NCBI GenBank assembly: GCA_037576215.1
Contig: JBANDB010000008.1
Span: 3,596,001-3,660,000, forward strand
From: Armillaria gallica
Lineage: Eukaryota > Basidiomycota > Agaricomycetes > Agaricales > Physalacriaceae
Reading direction: 5' to 3'
DNA length: 64,000 bases
Shown here: one piece after another, positions 1-12,645 of the stretch
Position numbering within the stretch: the first letter of the stretch is position 1
Layout: each line of letters opens with the position of its first letter
Translations under genes and position numbers: made by a program
Notes under the pieces: model-generated
What the model was told of the DNA's origin: nothing
What the model saw: the letters and a program-made list of their open reading frames with translations, nothing else
Database searches by the model: none

Positions 1-1285
1 GAACTTTGCAATGCTATGAACGAGAATTCCCAAGCCAAGTCTTCCGAACTTGAAAGTGGAACCGCTTGATTAGGAATGGTCCGATTGGGAACAGTCCGAT
101 TGAAGGACGCTCCGACTTTGTTCAACAATCGTTCGAGAAGGGTCGTTGAGAAATCAGGGGGTAGTCGAGCGGTTACGGCACTATCCTCTTGTAATGAATC
201 CAGGGGAGCAAATTTGTGCGTGATGCTTATCTTGCATCGCAAAGGGCCATCCGAATCCTCAGGTGCCGTAAGGACATCGACAGAAGATCGTGGATCGACG
301 GTCGGGGGTTTGGCAGCACCTGAGACAACGTAGAGCCCCAGCTCGACGGTGTCACCGTGTTTCCCTGTGGCCAAGACCTGGCGAACGATCTAGTAATAAG
401 GTTAGCAAGACCAGGAAATTGCGATAAAAGGAATTGACGTACATGAGTTAGAACGTAGGAAAGGCCGCTCTCGTTTCCTTTCACGTATACGTGCTTGAAA
501 CCCACGTCTCCATGAAAGATGACCAGTTCCGTCCCGACCTGTGCGGCTGCTCCTCCCAAAGCATCACCCACACTTTGCAATAGCTCCCCTACATCAAAGG
601 TAGCCTCGCCACCCAAAGCCAGAAACGGAAGCACAACCCCTCCTGCACTCTCAAGTTTTGAAGCCTGAGAAAAAATGCTCGCCATATTCGCAGAGATGTA
701 ATTGAGGTTCCGCATAGCAGTGAACATGGACGAGAGAGACGGCGTAGGAACTGCAACAGAACAACTAGAAAACTGTTCCTTGGATGGGTCCAGCACCTGT
801 GACGGCGATATTTGAAGCATTGTCTGAATGACGGTCTGCACCATGTCCGCTAGCTCCAATGATAACTCATGAAATTGAACGAGTTCTGGTGGCAGAGTAT
901 CCGTCCGCAGCGGTTGAGGCGTACCAGGCTCTGTACGATGGGGATTCTGAAGATCCCCGAGCTGCGACGGTAATGGCATGGTGAGAGCGCGCGGCATACG
1001 GGGTTGAGCTAATGGCAACTTCAAAAGCGATGTGGACTTTGAAAACTGACGACGAGTAGGAGTACTCGACAAATCCTCAACGAAGTCCAACTTCTCAGCT
1101 TGGTCTTCTGCCCATTCATATTCTTCATCCAGCTGAGAAGTCCCCCGGGGAACAGGGATGGGACTGTCGGGACCATTGAAGTCAAAGTCGGCTGGTAACA
1201 CGGGTAGGTCCGAAATGCTTGGATCCTGGACGAGGGTCGGTCCAGTGCCATTGGCGCGAAATGCAGGGAACCCGTTCACGGACAT
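1..1285 (-). CDS. SSK1: Ssk1/Mcs4-type response regulator, 5' part only
   Basis: This is the N-terminal part of a fungal stress-pathway response regulator; the gene runs off the window start, so the C-terminal receiver domain is not visible. In fungi Ssk1 takes phosphate from the histidine phosphotransfer protein and controls the HOG MAP-kinase cascade. The recognisable block is GTELVIFHGDVGFKHV, then GLSYVLTH joined to IVRQVLATGKHGDTVELGL, typical of the Ssk1 region before the receiver domain. That join needs a 53 bp GT-AG intron at 390-442. The N-terminal 150 residues are Ser/Pro-rich and acidic. I chose the ATG at 1285; another in-frame ATG at 1441 adds 52 low-complexity residues that look like leader. 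The family assignment rests on remembered sequence similarity. Confidence 0.7.
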
Positions 1286-1639
1286 AGCCAGTGCGACGGT
1301 GGCCTGCGCCGACGACGGGGATAGGGAAGAAAAGTTGCAATGGTGATGGTGGTATGAAGAAGAGACGATCAGCAGACTTGTATCAGGTTGCCGGCAGACG
1401 GCGGTGGCAGGCCACGGTGGTAATGAGTAGATTACCGCCAACGACTTACCATTTCAGTCGTAAGCATGCATTTGTAAGGCGCTTAAATGGCTATTCTTCC
1501 AGTTTATGCTCACCAAACGCAACAGTGAGAAAGGCTGTTTGATTTCAATCATCAACAAATACAAATTAGTAGAACAGATTGCGACAACAAGAAACCGTAT
1601 TGCTTTTATCCTTCCAGGAGCATATAACCAATAACTAAT

Positions 1640-4600
1640 CTAATACGATAATTCCACATCGCCCTACGACAAAAGCTATCACGAATGGAACCAACAACAA
1701 TAAAGGATCACGTACCTCCGCAACCAAATCCATGTCGTGATAGCTGACCCTCTTGCCAGCTGCGGCTCGGGGATCCTCCTTCGCATCAGGAGGTGGAGGG
1801 GGAGGTGGCCCAGTTGCTGGCGCAACACCACTTCTGCCTCCTCTTCGAGTGTTATTACCGCTGCTGAGGGGAGTATCCAATGCAGACATTGGTTTAGGCG
1901 GGAGACCAGCACCAGCTGGGATGACAGATCCCTCCATCATTCCTAAACCGCCCCCGATACGATCACTAAGCCGACGTCCAGTAGAGTCCTCACGGCGCGG
2001 TGGTGGAAGAGGATATACTCCTCCCATTCCAGAAAAGTACAAGTCAGTGCCCCAAGCACCCAGAGGGAGAGGAAGGCCTTGGCCTTGGTGGTACTGAGGA
2101 CCGCCACCATGTAAAGGGCCCTGGATACCGTACGCTTGCGGAGGTGCCATCTGGTTGGTATGACCCATCTGGACCGGTGGATGGGTAAAAGGCTGGATAT
2201 GGTATGGATCCAGGACGAAGTTGTTGAAGTAGGGCACCTGTTGAGCAAAGGCAATCGTGAATTTCGGGTCAACAGGAGTGAGAGCGCCGCTTACATCCTC
2301 GACTTCCTTGATGGACTCGGGATGCTTATTGGCAATGTGCTTCTCAACAAAAGATGTCGCCTTGAATAGCTTTTGACACATCCTGCACCGAAATTTGCCT
2401 TCATCTTCTTGTTTGATGAATGGGTCGACGGCCTTAGCCAATACCCTATAACGTCTCAGGAACATCGCTTTGCATGGAAAGCGGTCGACAACTTACTCAT
2501 CGTAGCTCTTTCCGCCATATTCGCGAATATCGACGCCGTCCCGATTGATGAGAAGTGCGACTTTGGAATCCAACCAATCCAACCAACGCTCGTCTAAACG
2601 GACGACTATTTTTAAACCATGTACTGGTAAGATAGACGCCGTGCTCACCATTTCGCTTCCATCGGTCGTCCTTCTTTATCTTCGGCTTTTTCTCATCTTG
2701 TCCACCTTTACCAAACGACTCCTCCTCTTGCATCTTAGATTCTTTCTCTACTTTTTCCGCTTCTGCTGCCCTCACCATCTCCTCAAATTGCCCATTTGGC
2801 AAGAGCTTCCTTACATGCTTGACACACTTACGATGCAATGCCTCAAGGTGATCGCTAACAACACAACAGTAGTAGCAAGTGAGGAACGCTGCTCGGAGAT
2901 ACTCAATATAAAGATCCAACGAAACTTGAGTCTGGCGGAGAAAGTTGAGCGCATAGACTTCTGACTACAGAATTCCACCTACCTTTTTTGCAGCCCAAAG
3001 CGCTTCGTCATTTGAATCGTAGAGATTTTGCTCACGTAAGTCGGACATGATTTTTTCAATGCGCCGCTCAACTGCATCACTACCTCGTTCCATTGGCTCG
3101 TCTTCGTCATCATCCGTAGGATCCTGGGCCACGTCCACTGCATCGGCTTGATCTTGAGTTGCTGAATCACCATCAACTTTCAGAGTATCCTCGAGCTTAA
3201 TCTTCATGTGTCGTAGCTTATAGGCTTCCTCCTCGAGAAGGGCAGCCAAAGTTTTTGCGTTATTAAGGTCCTTTTCAAGTCTATCAGGTTTGCTAGCGAT
3301 TTCGGGTGCATATCGGACACGATTCAAAAACGGCCGCATGTTGTGCGTGACATGTAACTTGAAACCTTCGATCTACCATGAACATGAGCTTTGAGAATAC
3401 GTCTCGAACCGGATAACTGAAAAATACCTTTCTTTCCGACAGCTCGGTCATGGCTAAGACCATATCGGCGTCTTCCTGAAAACGAACCCAGCCCGCACGG
3501 TAGTAGTTGCGCTTCTGCATGGGATCACCTAACGCAAGATAGACAAAACCTGGAATTTTACGACAAGCCTATACGGATGCGTCAGAAAATCCGAAAGCGT
3601 TTGGGCAGAATTGCGTATACTTCTTCAAGTTTGATGCGCCCGATGTCCGGTGGAATAGTCCGTATCATAATCTGGTTGCCCTCAGGACGTACGGCGATCT
3701 CTTCACCACGGTCCCAGTCTCGCTTGTTCGATCGCTTGTTATCAGATTTTCCATTCAGGTCCCGTGAGAGATCAAGGTCCAAAAACGGGTCGAAGTCAAC
3801 GTCAGGGTTGGTCTGCAGCTCGTCGTCAACCTTGCTCTCAGTAGCGCCATTTGAATCCTTGGGTTCTCCGTTGGTCGGGACATCCTTCACCGGTGACTTG
3901 GGCTCGCTCTCATTGAGATCAGAGTCGAACTTTCCCGATTCCAATTCATGTAAGAATGTCACAAGACGACCTCGCCAGCCCTCTTTCCTAATCCTGGCAC
4001 GCAGCATCTGGTATGGAGGGGACGGGTCATACTTCTCAGCAAACCATGGCGACTTCCGGTGGTGTTCGAACATTGTCTTCAGCTAGATAGAAGGAGACGT
4101 TTAGATACGATACATGCCAGAAGAACCCGGCTACAAGACTAACTTGATTCGACGAAAAGTCCTTTTTGTACTGCTCCCAATGACTTTTAATGCCGTTTCG
4201 AGGTTTGGAACCATCACCGGCTTCTTGCTCAGCAGCCTTGTCGGCGTTGTCTTCGTCGATGGCCTTTTGAGGGAAAAAGTACCGGAACCAGTCAGCGTAT
4301 TGTTTTAATGATGCCGGATAATCGAAAGTATGGGGATCTGGAGGGGCTCGTCTTGGGGGATGACCGCGTCTCGGGGGTGAATGCCGAAAGTAAGGATCTG
4401 GAGAAAAAAAAATAAAGGTTAGAACTGAAAAAAAGATAAGAGCGTTGAATCAAACCATAGTCGTCGCCGTATCTAGGACGAGGTTCGTATCTGTCCCGTT
4501 CATATGGAGACATGGACCGTCGTCTTTTCCTGCTGCCTGCTTCAATTTGGTTTAGTAAGATTTAAATGGAAAATAAAGGAAGACTGACCTCCATCCGGCG

Positions 4601-4790
4601 GTGGGCTGCGACCCCTTCCACGACGACCATGATCGTACCCTCTGTTGAGACCCAACACTTGCTCCCTCTCGTCGGCGTTCCAAACATCTAGGTCCTCCAG
4701 GCGCTGCTGTTCGGACTGGTAGTCGGGGCGCGCTGGCGAGCGAGAACGAGAACGACGGGACGGAGGAGGGTACGAAGAAGACCAGGACAT
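1640..4790 (-). CDS. ARS2: ARS2/SERRATE-type RNA effector protein
   Basis: This is a homologue of ARS2/SERRATE, the nuclear protein that links the cap-binding complex to RNA processing and turnover. The N-terminus is Arg/Ser-rich (SRRSRSRSPAR). The SERRATE/Ars2 N-terminal domain follows (FRYFFPQ, then HHRKSPWFAEKYDPSPPYQ), then RTIPPDIGRIKLEEV, an acidic linker, and a C2H2 zinc finger with CRMCQKLF and HIANKH in the C-terminal third. The tail is Pro/Gly-rich and ends VSYHDMDLVAE joined to GDVELSY, the conserved ARS2 C-terminal peptide. The last join uses a 52 bp intron at 1664-1715; the first intron follows PPPDG near 4590. There are at least eight introns. The protein appears intact. Confidence 0.92.
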
Positions 4791-5463
4791 CTTTCAGAGA
4801 AAAGAACTGAGAGAGAAACAGAGACGAGAAGACGGCTGATCAGAGCCTGCGAGGATGAGAGGTCGAGCATAGTGAAGCACAGACCTCTTGGGATCACGTT
4901 CACAAGGCGGCAAGGCTGGCGTCACTCTTGAGCTCAACCGTGCTGAACCGCGCTCACTTGTGTCCGCAATAGAGGAATTACGACGACGTTACTCAAATCG
5001 TGTACACATTTTAAATCGGAGTTTAAAATAAGGGTCCGTGCGCACAATTTAATTAATTAATTAATTAATTCGTAGTAGCTACTGCTCCCATTAATTATTC
5101 TATTGGTAGACTAGCAACCCTCCAGCGGCTGGAGCGTAGAAATTCGCGCTTGTCACTGCCGGCCAGATACCAGTGAGTATAGTAGAATGCGAATATTTGG
5201 GGCAACAGGGCTGAGCGACTGACGTTGGATGGCGGTCGCCAACTAAAATTTCCTCATCGTCACTAGCGGTCCATGGTGTGTCTTCCAGTTCCTCCTCGTG
5301 ATGGCATATTGGGGAAGATGGATAAGAGGCAAGTGCAATGTGGCAATTTCAGAGTACTCCTTGAGGGATGGTCGTAGTTTGAAGTCAAGTTGCTTTGAAA
5401 ACACGTCAATTCCGGCACTAGACTCAGACTGAGATTGGGTCTGTGATTATGTATCGTACCTCG
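4791..5463. other. Intergenic region between ARS2 and ESF2
   Basis: Both flanking genes are on the minus strand, so this holds the ARS2 5' leader and promoter and the ESF2 3' region. The only distinct structure is the short TTAA tandem tract near 5050. No coding potential is convincing on either strand. Confidence 0.5.
5049..5070. repeat. TTAA tandem tract
   Basis: This is 22 bases of uninterrupted TTAA repeats lying about 260 bp upstream of the ARS2 start codon. It is a simple AT microsatellite that could exclude nucleosomes. No function can be shown from sequence alone. Confidence 0.85.
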
Positions 5464-6393
5464 TCAAAATATACTACGCAATACCTTGTTCATGTCGTCT
5501 GATTTTCCCCCAATTTTTGTCTTTTTCCGTTGTTCGGTCGAATCCTCTACAGCTCGTTTTCGAGGCCTCTCCTTCAACTGCAATTCTTCACCCTTTTCCC
5601 TCTTCTTTTCCGCGCGTTTATTCAAGACACGAGCAAGCTCAACATTCTTCAAGTAATCCTGTTGCTCTGCCCGGGATTGAGACAACTCTACGCGGAGTTT
5701 GGCGGTATGCAGCGCGGCTTCGTGGGCTAATGCAAAAATTAGGCCGTGTCGAACGATGAGCGTTGGTACAAAACACATACCAACTTGCTCTGTGAGCATG
5801 TTCCATTTGAATTTAGGCAGATACTTCATCGTCCAGATATCGTCTCGCCATCGTGTGCCCTTCTTGCCTCCAATAGTCTGGGCATTGAGCATTTCAGCGA
5901 CACTACGGGCAACCTTTTTATCCTTGAACTCCACCCACCCTTCCGTGTAATGTGGTTTCTTGGTAGACGTGTACTTCCGTCGCAAGTAAGCCCTCTTGGG
6001 ATCTGCTGCAGGTTAGATAGCGTCGACAGCGAGAACAAACGACGCACCTTCTTGTTGGAGATAAACACGTCCTATTTCTCCGTAGGCACTCATGAGATGT
6101 CTGACTTTGGTGGGCCGCATCCCGGGGGGTATACGAGATATGTAGATGACCCCAGCACGGTCCTGCGCCGCCTTGAAAGCAGCCAGAGCCTCCGGTGTCA
6201 ATGGTTTGACCGTCTTGGGTCCTGAAAAACCGTCCGGATCCATGCCCTCTGCGATTTCCTGATTGTCATCGGAACCTTCTTCATTCTCTTCATCAGAGGT
6301 CTGCTGAGTCTCTTCTCTTTCTTGTTCAGGATCGGAGTTGGACCCGGAGGCCATAGGTGACCGGGTGGCTGCATCCACGGATATGTGGGCCAT
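5464..6393 (-). CDS. ESF2: Pre-rRNA processing factor ESF2/ABT1
   Basis: Esf2 is a nucleolar RNA-binding protein of the small-subunit processome needed for early 18S rRNA cleavages. An acidic N-terminus is followed by an RRM-like domain typical of ESF2/ABT1: [48 protein letters not shown], then [19 protein letters not shown]. The basic coiled C-terminus ends MNKVLRSIF. Two introns restore the family sequence: 6006-6047 (42 bp, joins QQE to ADPKRAYL) and 5727-5780 (54 bp, joins TEQV to AHEAALH). Start at 6393 is MAHISVD; the frame extends upstream to 6585, but that stretch would run into the end of the next gene and looks like leader. Confidence 0.93.
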
Positions 6394-6581
6394 TTCTATC
6401 CAATGTGTTGGACTCGAGTGTGAGTAAGACGAGGAAGTGAAAACAGAGGTAGTACGTGGGAGCTGAAAATCAGGTTTCAATTTGAAATTGGCCCTGATGG
6501 GATAATATAATGCAAAATGCATTGTAAAAAATGGTATAATATTCCGGTAAGAAGACAACATTTTCCCCTTCAGCCCATGTA

Positions 6582-7913
6582 TCAAAGTAAATAAACCACT
6601 CTTGCCGTATCCGACTCCCTAATACCAATCTTCACGCCCAACCCATCCATCTTCATCCGTGTGAATTTATCATATTCTACCTGAGTGAACAGATCTTCAG
6701 CTTTCGCCAAAGACCCTGTACTTTCCAAAACCACAGACTTGATGCGGTACTGGCGCGCCGCCCACCTGTTAGAAATCATTTCCGTGAGGCCCTTCCCAAA
6801 CGGTTGCTCGGTAGCAGAATGCGAAACTCGCATGGTCAATTCCTTCAAGCGAGGAAGAAGGACCATGTCACCCTGCCCGTCCCTCCCCGTCATACGCGTT
6901 ATAAATTCGTTCTGAATCGGACGATGATAGAAGTTGAGCGTCAACGTCATGAGATTGGGGATTGACTCAAGAAGGGGGTAGATCCTGAGCGTAAACAGTT
7001 TGTCAGTAACTGTGAGATGTCGGAGGGGTGATTGGGACCCTGTCAACAGAGCCCGCAAGTGGTCAGGGGCGTTTGTGTAAAACCCGTACATGCGTTCTGA
7101 TGCGACACGCATGACAAACGTATCTAGACTTGGTAGCTCCAAACTCGTCAGGAAACGAAGGTCGTCACTTTCAGATACTGAAAGCTCTCGAAGGGACGTT
7201 TGCCTGATCTTCTGAAGGGCAGGTATCGGACGTGCGAATGTAGCTGGACGAAAGGCGTGTAGGGAACACATGGTAGGCGCGTTCTGGAGAATATGGACGT
7301 AGTCATCGTCGGAGGTAGGTGAAGCGCCGCCGCTTTCTCGGTCGTCGGTGAAAGATAGTATTTGAGTCCAGGGTAAAGGCGTGCTAGCGCCACGGACACC
7401 CGAGAAGGTCACCTCCCTCAGGTGAGGTGCAATTGTGAAGACTTTGGTCACAGACAGCGGAGCCGGGCCCAGATTGTTCAACAAAAGTCGAGACAACACT
7501 GGTATTCGCCCACGAAATGAAAAGTTGTCAACAAAGTCGCCCGGAATCATGAAACTGACTTCCTTCCAGCGACAAGAGTGACTCTCCAACAGATAGAAGA
7601 GGATTCTGCCTATCTGCGAAGTCTCTGGGAGGCGAAATGTGACATTTAATTTGTGATGGCCAGACCGAATGAGTGCATTTTTGAGCATCGCGAAGGGGCT
7701 GTTCTTGGCCTGGGTATGTTTGTCCGAGTCGCCGGAGCTGACAATCATATCGGACCACAGATGGGGGAATGACAGTACAGCTGCCCTCCAAGCTCTGCAC
7801 ACTCGGGAAAAGACCCACAGGCCGCAGGAGGAATCAAGGACCTCATAGGGTGTCTCGTATTCGAAGATTTCGGCAAGCAACTCCGGAGGCAGAATGACAG
7901 ACTTATCTGTCAT
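6582..7913 (-). CDS. F-box protein (443 aa)
   Basis: This intronless gene encodes an F-box protein. The F-box lies at about residues 8-55: ILPPELLAEIFEYETP, then VFSRVCRAWRAAVLSFPHLW. The rest is leucine-rich with the irregular repeat pattern usual for the large F-box families of mushroom genomes. Such proteins recruit substrates to SCF ubiquitin ligases, but the target cannot be inferred. The gene ends 189 bp upstream of the ESF2 start on the same strand. Upstream, 7930-7977 carries good splice signals (GTAAGT and TTCAG on the minus strand), so an intron in the 5' leader is likely. Confidence 0.85.
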   Translation of the reverse strand: MTDKSVILPPELLAEIFEYETPYEVLDSSCGLWVFSRVCRAWRAAVLSFPHLWSDMIVSSGDSDKHTQAKNSPFAMLKNALIRSGHHKLNVTFRLPETSQIGRILFYLLESHSCRWKEVSFMIPGDFVDNFSFRGRIPVLSRLLLNNLGPAPLSVTKVFTIAPHLREVTFSGVRGASTPLPWTQILSFTDDRESGGASPTSDDDYVHILQNAPTMCSLHAFRPATFARPIPALQKIRQTSLRELSVSESDDLRFLTSLELPSLDTFVMRVASERMYGFYTNAPDHLRALLTGSQSPLRHLTVTDKLFTLRIYPLLESIPNLMTLTLNFYHRPIQNEFITRMTGRDGQGDMVLLPRLKELTMRVSHSATEQPFGKGLTEMISNRWAARQYRIKSVVLESTGSLAKAEDLFTQVEYDKFTRMKMDGLGVKIGIRESDTARVVYLL

Positions 7914-8292
7914 ATTCGAAATGGGCCCCTGTATGATCTGAATATCAGTGCAGCCAGGATGGAGTAAAACCTACTTACCGAACAGAGAAAGTAGCTTTGG
8001 ATTCGAAAGAATTCTATACAAGGAGGTCAGTAGATCAAATACAGATGAGTAGCAGACGACAATTCTGTGTGTTTCTTGAGCGACGTGGTGGTAGTGGTCT
8101 GAGTTATCCGGGCCGGGTCATTCCGGACCTGAGTGATACGGCGATCGCAAGACTAGCTAGAGTCAACTAGAATCGGACTACGAACTAGTGCTCATCGTTC
8201 ATATTCATAAGAGCATTTTTCAACAGTACTGAATACATTCATCAACATTAGCCTTTTACATTTCTTTATGTCACCTCAACACCTGGATTCTA
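7914..8292. other. Intergenic region with probable 5' leader intron
   Basis: This lies between the F-box gene (5' end) and ADE13 (3' end), both minus strand. It contains a likely leader intron of the F-box gene near 7930-7977. I see no gene in it. Confidence 0.45.
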
Positions 8293-10257
8293 CTATACAC
8301 TCAATTCGACCTTGACAGATTTACGAATGGCATCCTGTAGGTCGGCATCTGCCAGTGCAGGCTCAACCCATTCTTTCAAGAATCCATCGACCTGCTCGGG
8401 GGCGCGCCCAATGAAGCTCTGAGGGTCCATGAGAGTCTCCAGGTCGCCCTTGATAGAATCGAAGTATGGGTCGGCCTGAATCCGCGCAATCAAGTCGTTC
8501 TCCAGGCCAAGCTGCTTGACTTGGTAGGCCGCTTCCTGGGAAAGAACCTGGAGTGCCAGTCAGACGGGCCCAGAAAAAATCGGGACAAACGTACTCGGAT
8601 TTTCTCATGCGCTTCCTGTCGATCGCCGCCTTTCTTGACGATGGCCATGATGACATTTTCGGTGGCCATGAAGGGAAGCTCCTGAGCAATGCGTCTAGCG
8701 ATGACTTTGGGATAAACGACGAGACCCTCAGAAATATTTTGAAGGGTAGAGATGACGATGTCGGCAGTGAGGAACGCTTCTGGGAGAGTGATGCGACGAT
8801 TGGCGCTGAGGAATGCTCAGTAGGTGATTGAGAAGAAATAGGCAGACTAATACCTATCATCGAGGGTGCGCTCGAACCATTGAACACTAGAAGTCATCAG
8901 CGCGTTCTGGTGGAGGACCATGAGATGCCTGGCAAGGCTGCAGACGCGCTCAGAGCGCATCGGGTTTCGCTTGTACGCCATAGCAGAGGATCCAATCTGA
9001 GTAGATTCAAAAGGTTCTTCCACTTCCTAAATTGTTGTAAGCACTAGGACAAGCCCGAACGCAGGGAAAGAAGATACCTTCAAGTTCGCAAGTAAACGTA
9101 GATCAGTCGCGATCTTGTGCGCACTGGCGCCAAGGGAAGCAAGAGGCGAGAGAACATCGACATCAATTTTGCGTGAGTAGGTTTGGGAGGTCACCGGGTA
9201 AGCATAGCTGAACCCCGAAAGAGTGGTGACCAGTTTGTCGAGTTCTTCAACCTAGGATAGTGTGAGCTTAAATATTATAGAGTATACAGGAATCAGTGCC
9301 TTTGCGTGATCCCCATCGAAGAGGGCTAAGAAACTAGCTTGAGTTCCGGTCGTGCCCTTCACACCCCGGAATCCAAGATCGTCACGCGCGCGCTTGATAT
9401 TACGAAGATCCCAAAGGAGTTCCTGCAAATTTCTGAGCAATGGAGGTTTCGATCACAGAGACCATGCTTACCTGGATCCACAACGTCGCACGCTTACCGA
9501 CAGTGGTGAGCTGCGCGGGTTGGTAGTGCGTGAACCCAAGCGTAGGCAAATCACGGTATTGCCCGGCGAAGGAAGCCAATCGGGAGATCAGCACGGAAAG
9601 AGAACGGATAAGATAGTCTAGACCGGTCCGAAGGAAAATTAAGTCGGCGTTACTAGGGTTGGATCAGAAAGGGATTGTGATAACGAAGAACTGGGAGAAG
9701 TACTCTGTGACATAGCAAGAAGTCGCGCCGAGACTGTACACTGAATTGTCAGTGATAGAGTGAAATGGGCGGATATAGTACGCACTGAATGATCCCTGCG
9801 GCTGCAGGTGCAACGGTGCCGAAGGTATAGACATGTGCCATAACATCATGTCGGCGTTTCTTTTCCTCTTTAGCGGCAATGTCGAACTGTTCCGGGGTAA
9901 GTTCCTATTTTTCGTAATTAGTTCCCGCAGCCGAAGTAGAAAAGCACAAAAACTAACGAGGTTGTGTTTCATTTGCTCGATGGCCTCTTCAGGGATAGGC
10001 AGCCCTAGTTCCCTCTCTGCGATGGCGAGGTTGAGCCATAGCTTGCGCCAGGTATAGAACCGATTCTATCCAAAATTTCAGTCGCGATGTAGCATCGATC
10101 TTTTTTTCCGAGGCGAAAAAATACATACGGCGGGAGAGAAAAGATGTGCCATTTCTTTGCTCGCATAGCGGCTTGAGAGCGATCAGACCACAGGAAGACA
10201 ATGATATGACGATTCTTACCTAGAAAGAGGTGTCTGGTAGGTGTTGAAGTTATCCAT
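8293..10257 (-). CDS. ADE13: Adenylosuccinate lyase
   Basis: This enzyme cleaves SAICAR and adenylosuccinate, releasing fumarate, in purine synthesis. The first exon reads [12 protein letters not shown] and continues across an intron as [14 protein letters not shown], the usual N-terminus. Other landmarks in order are [39 protein letters not shown], the lyase signature [20 protein letters not shown] near 8960-9000, and [20 protein letters not shown]. The C-terminus ends KSVKVELSV. The gene is broken by many short introns, and nothing suggests inactivation. It shares a 180 bp divergent promoter with SEC63. Confidence 0.95.
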
Positions 10258-10437
10258 GGATGGAGTAGGATAACAGAATTCTAGAGCTAGCATTTTGGGC
10301 GTTTTCATGTTGCGTAATATCCGCTGTGTCATGAACTGAGATCTAATCTAATCGCGAGCCACGTCGAACGAAATCTACACGTTACTCTCTTCAACTACAA
10401 CCACCACCAGCTCTTCCTTTTCTTTCTCGCCGCCGTC
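10258..10437. promoter_or_regulatory. Divergent promoter, ADE13 / SEC63
   Basis: This is the 180 bp between the divergent start codons of ADE13 (minus) and SEC63 (plus). The SEC63 side has a pyrimidine-rich tract (CTCTTCCTTTTCTTTC) just before the ATG, common near fungal transcription starts. No TATA box is obvious. Confidence 0.55.
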
Positions 10438-12645
10438 ATGGCGACCTACAATTATGACGAGTCCGGCCAGATGGCTGCGTACTTTGTAATTACCTTCCTT
10501 GCGCTCATCCTCATTCCTCTCAGTTTGTCGACGCTCCCATCAAGAAGTGCGTACCAAATGCTCGCCTCGAGTCTCTGTCGTTCACCAATTTTCAGAAAAT
10601 AAACCCGTAAATGGCTGCCAGTGCGATTCTTGTGTCCAGCAGCGAGCGCGTTTGTCGAAAGTAGAGGGTCATAAGCCCACTACAAAGTGCGTACAGGTCA
10701 TTCAAAGAAGCGCTGAAAGGTGATAATAAGTTGTCTAGAGCAATATTTATCGTTGTCGGCTGGTCCATCGTTTTCTTCCTCGCCCATCGCGTCGCAAACA
10801 CCAAATTGGACAACAAAGTCTACGACCCCTACGAGATCCTCGGAATCAAATTGGTGTGCATTCTTAGTCGCTCCAACACCGATAGCCTAACGTACTATGA
10901 TACAGGGAACCCCAGAAAAGGAGATCAAGTCTCATTTCAAAAAGCTTTCTCGCCTGTATCATCCTGATAAAGTCAGAGCGACCGTGAATCAGACACTTGA
11001 GGAGATCCAAAACCGCTTCGTGGATATCACAAAGGCATACAAATCGTGAGTGCTTCCTTTTCGTTCCTGGTTTTCTTATAACAAACATTCCAAAAGGCTT
11101 ACGGATGAGACCATTCGACGCAATTGGGAGGAGTGGGGTGACCCAGATGGCAGACAGCAGATGTCAATGGGAATCGCCCTTCCCACTTGGATCATCGAGG
11201 GCAGAAACAACATCTGGGTGCTTGGCTTCTACGGACTGATATTCGGCGGTGGCCTACCTGTACTTGTCGGGCGCTGGTGGTTTGGTTCTCGTCAAAAAAC
11301 CAAGGATGGTATTGCGGCTCGCTCGGCAGCGGCATTTTTCAAATCTGTGACTGATAGCTCGGGGATGGACGAAACTCTTGGAATGGTGGTACGGGCGTAC
11401 CAGTGGGAATGCCAGCCCGTGGTGAAGGATCAAGACGAATTCAAGCGCCTAGAAGGCGAAATCAGCAAACAGTCCGGACGACAGTGGACTTCCTTGGTTA
11501 ACACCTTAAAGGACGAAAATGCCAAACGTGCATTAGTGTCGGTTTACGCTCATTTACTGAGGCTAAAGGTGGCGAGTTCAGCGTTGCAAAAGGAGCAACG
11601 TCGCGTCTTGCTCCATACTCCGACACTCCTGAATTCGCTCCTGATCATGGCCACATCACGAAACTGGCTCGTCCCCACGCTGGCGGTGATGCGACTACAT
11701 GGATATCTCACTCAGGCATTACTTCCGTGGCATAGCAGGGTTGCGCAGCTGCCGGGTGTGAAACCGAATGAGGGACTTGGTGAGAGCCTTGACCAATTTG
11801 TCAAGACGCTTGAGGAGAAAGCGGACGCGCGCATACCTGATATCAAGAAAGCAACTGAGAAATGGGGAAAGCTCGATGTCGTGGATGCCAGCTTCAAGGG
11901 TACGTTCTTTACTTGACATTCCGCTTGTACCATCCTCACTATTACAATTTCTAGTCATTGACGAGAAGACGGTCACGCCTTCGTCAATTGTATTCCTCGT
12001 TGTCAAATTAAGGCTGGGAGCAGTAGAAGGCGTGGAACTCGATATTGATACCAAGGAGAACGAAGCTAAGGACTACGAATTTTTGAATATTCGAAAGGAT
12101 GCAGAGGACGTTGCTGTGACTCCAGGGTGGGCGCATGCTCCCTATTGGCCTGCAGTCCGTATTCACCTGTTCGTCTTTTGTCAAACATGACTGACTTGGT
12201 TTGGTATTAGAACCGCAAGCCTTCATGGTGGATAGTCCTCGCGGACCCCAAATCATTGCGATTAGCCATACCTCCCATGAAAATCACCGATATACCCTAT
12301 GCACGAGACCTCCCTGCATCACGACCATTCCGGTCGTACAAGGTACAGTTCCAGGCTCCTCCGAACACGAGTGTGAACCCCTGGCGGGTGTATATCGTGA
12401 GCGACACGTTTGTTGGCCCAGAGTCGGAGGGCAGTGTACCTGTGACGTTGGAGGTCGTGGAGAGGAAAGCAGATGAGGTTGATGGGGAGGATGAGATCTC
12501 TGAACCGGAGGAAGACTCGCTAGCAGGGCAGATGGCGATGATGAAAGGACAGCGGGTAAAGAAGATACAAGAAGAGGAGAGCGACGATGAGAGCGGCACC
12601 GATGACGACGACGACGGGAACGATAGCAGCAGTGATAGCGATTAG
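10438..12645 (+). CDS. SEC63: ER translocation protein Sec63
   Basis: Sec63 is the J-domain subunit of the ER post-translational translocon; it recruits and stimulates the luminal Hsp70 Kar2/BiP. Three transmembrane segments are visible: AAYFVITFLALILIPLSL, AIFIVVGWSIVFFLAHRVA and IWVLGFYGLIFGGGLPVLVG. Between the second and third lies the luminal J domain, with YDPYEILGI, the catalytic HPD motif in RLYHPDKVRA, and FVDITKAYK. A cytosolic Sec63/Brl region follows. The C-terminus is strongly acidic (Asp/Glu/Ser tract), the part that contacts Sec62 in yeast. Introns interrupt the loop after the first segment, the J domain and the Brl region. Start at 10438 gives MATYNYDESG, as in homologues. Confidence 0.95.

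Noticed and set aside
3577..4086. 169-codon plus-strand frame
   Set aside because: Antisense to well-conserved ARS2 exons; its composition mirrors the minus-strand codons.
5045..5072. TTAA tract as transposon target duplications
   Set aside because: It is a simple tandem microsatellite; no element sits between TTAA copies.
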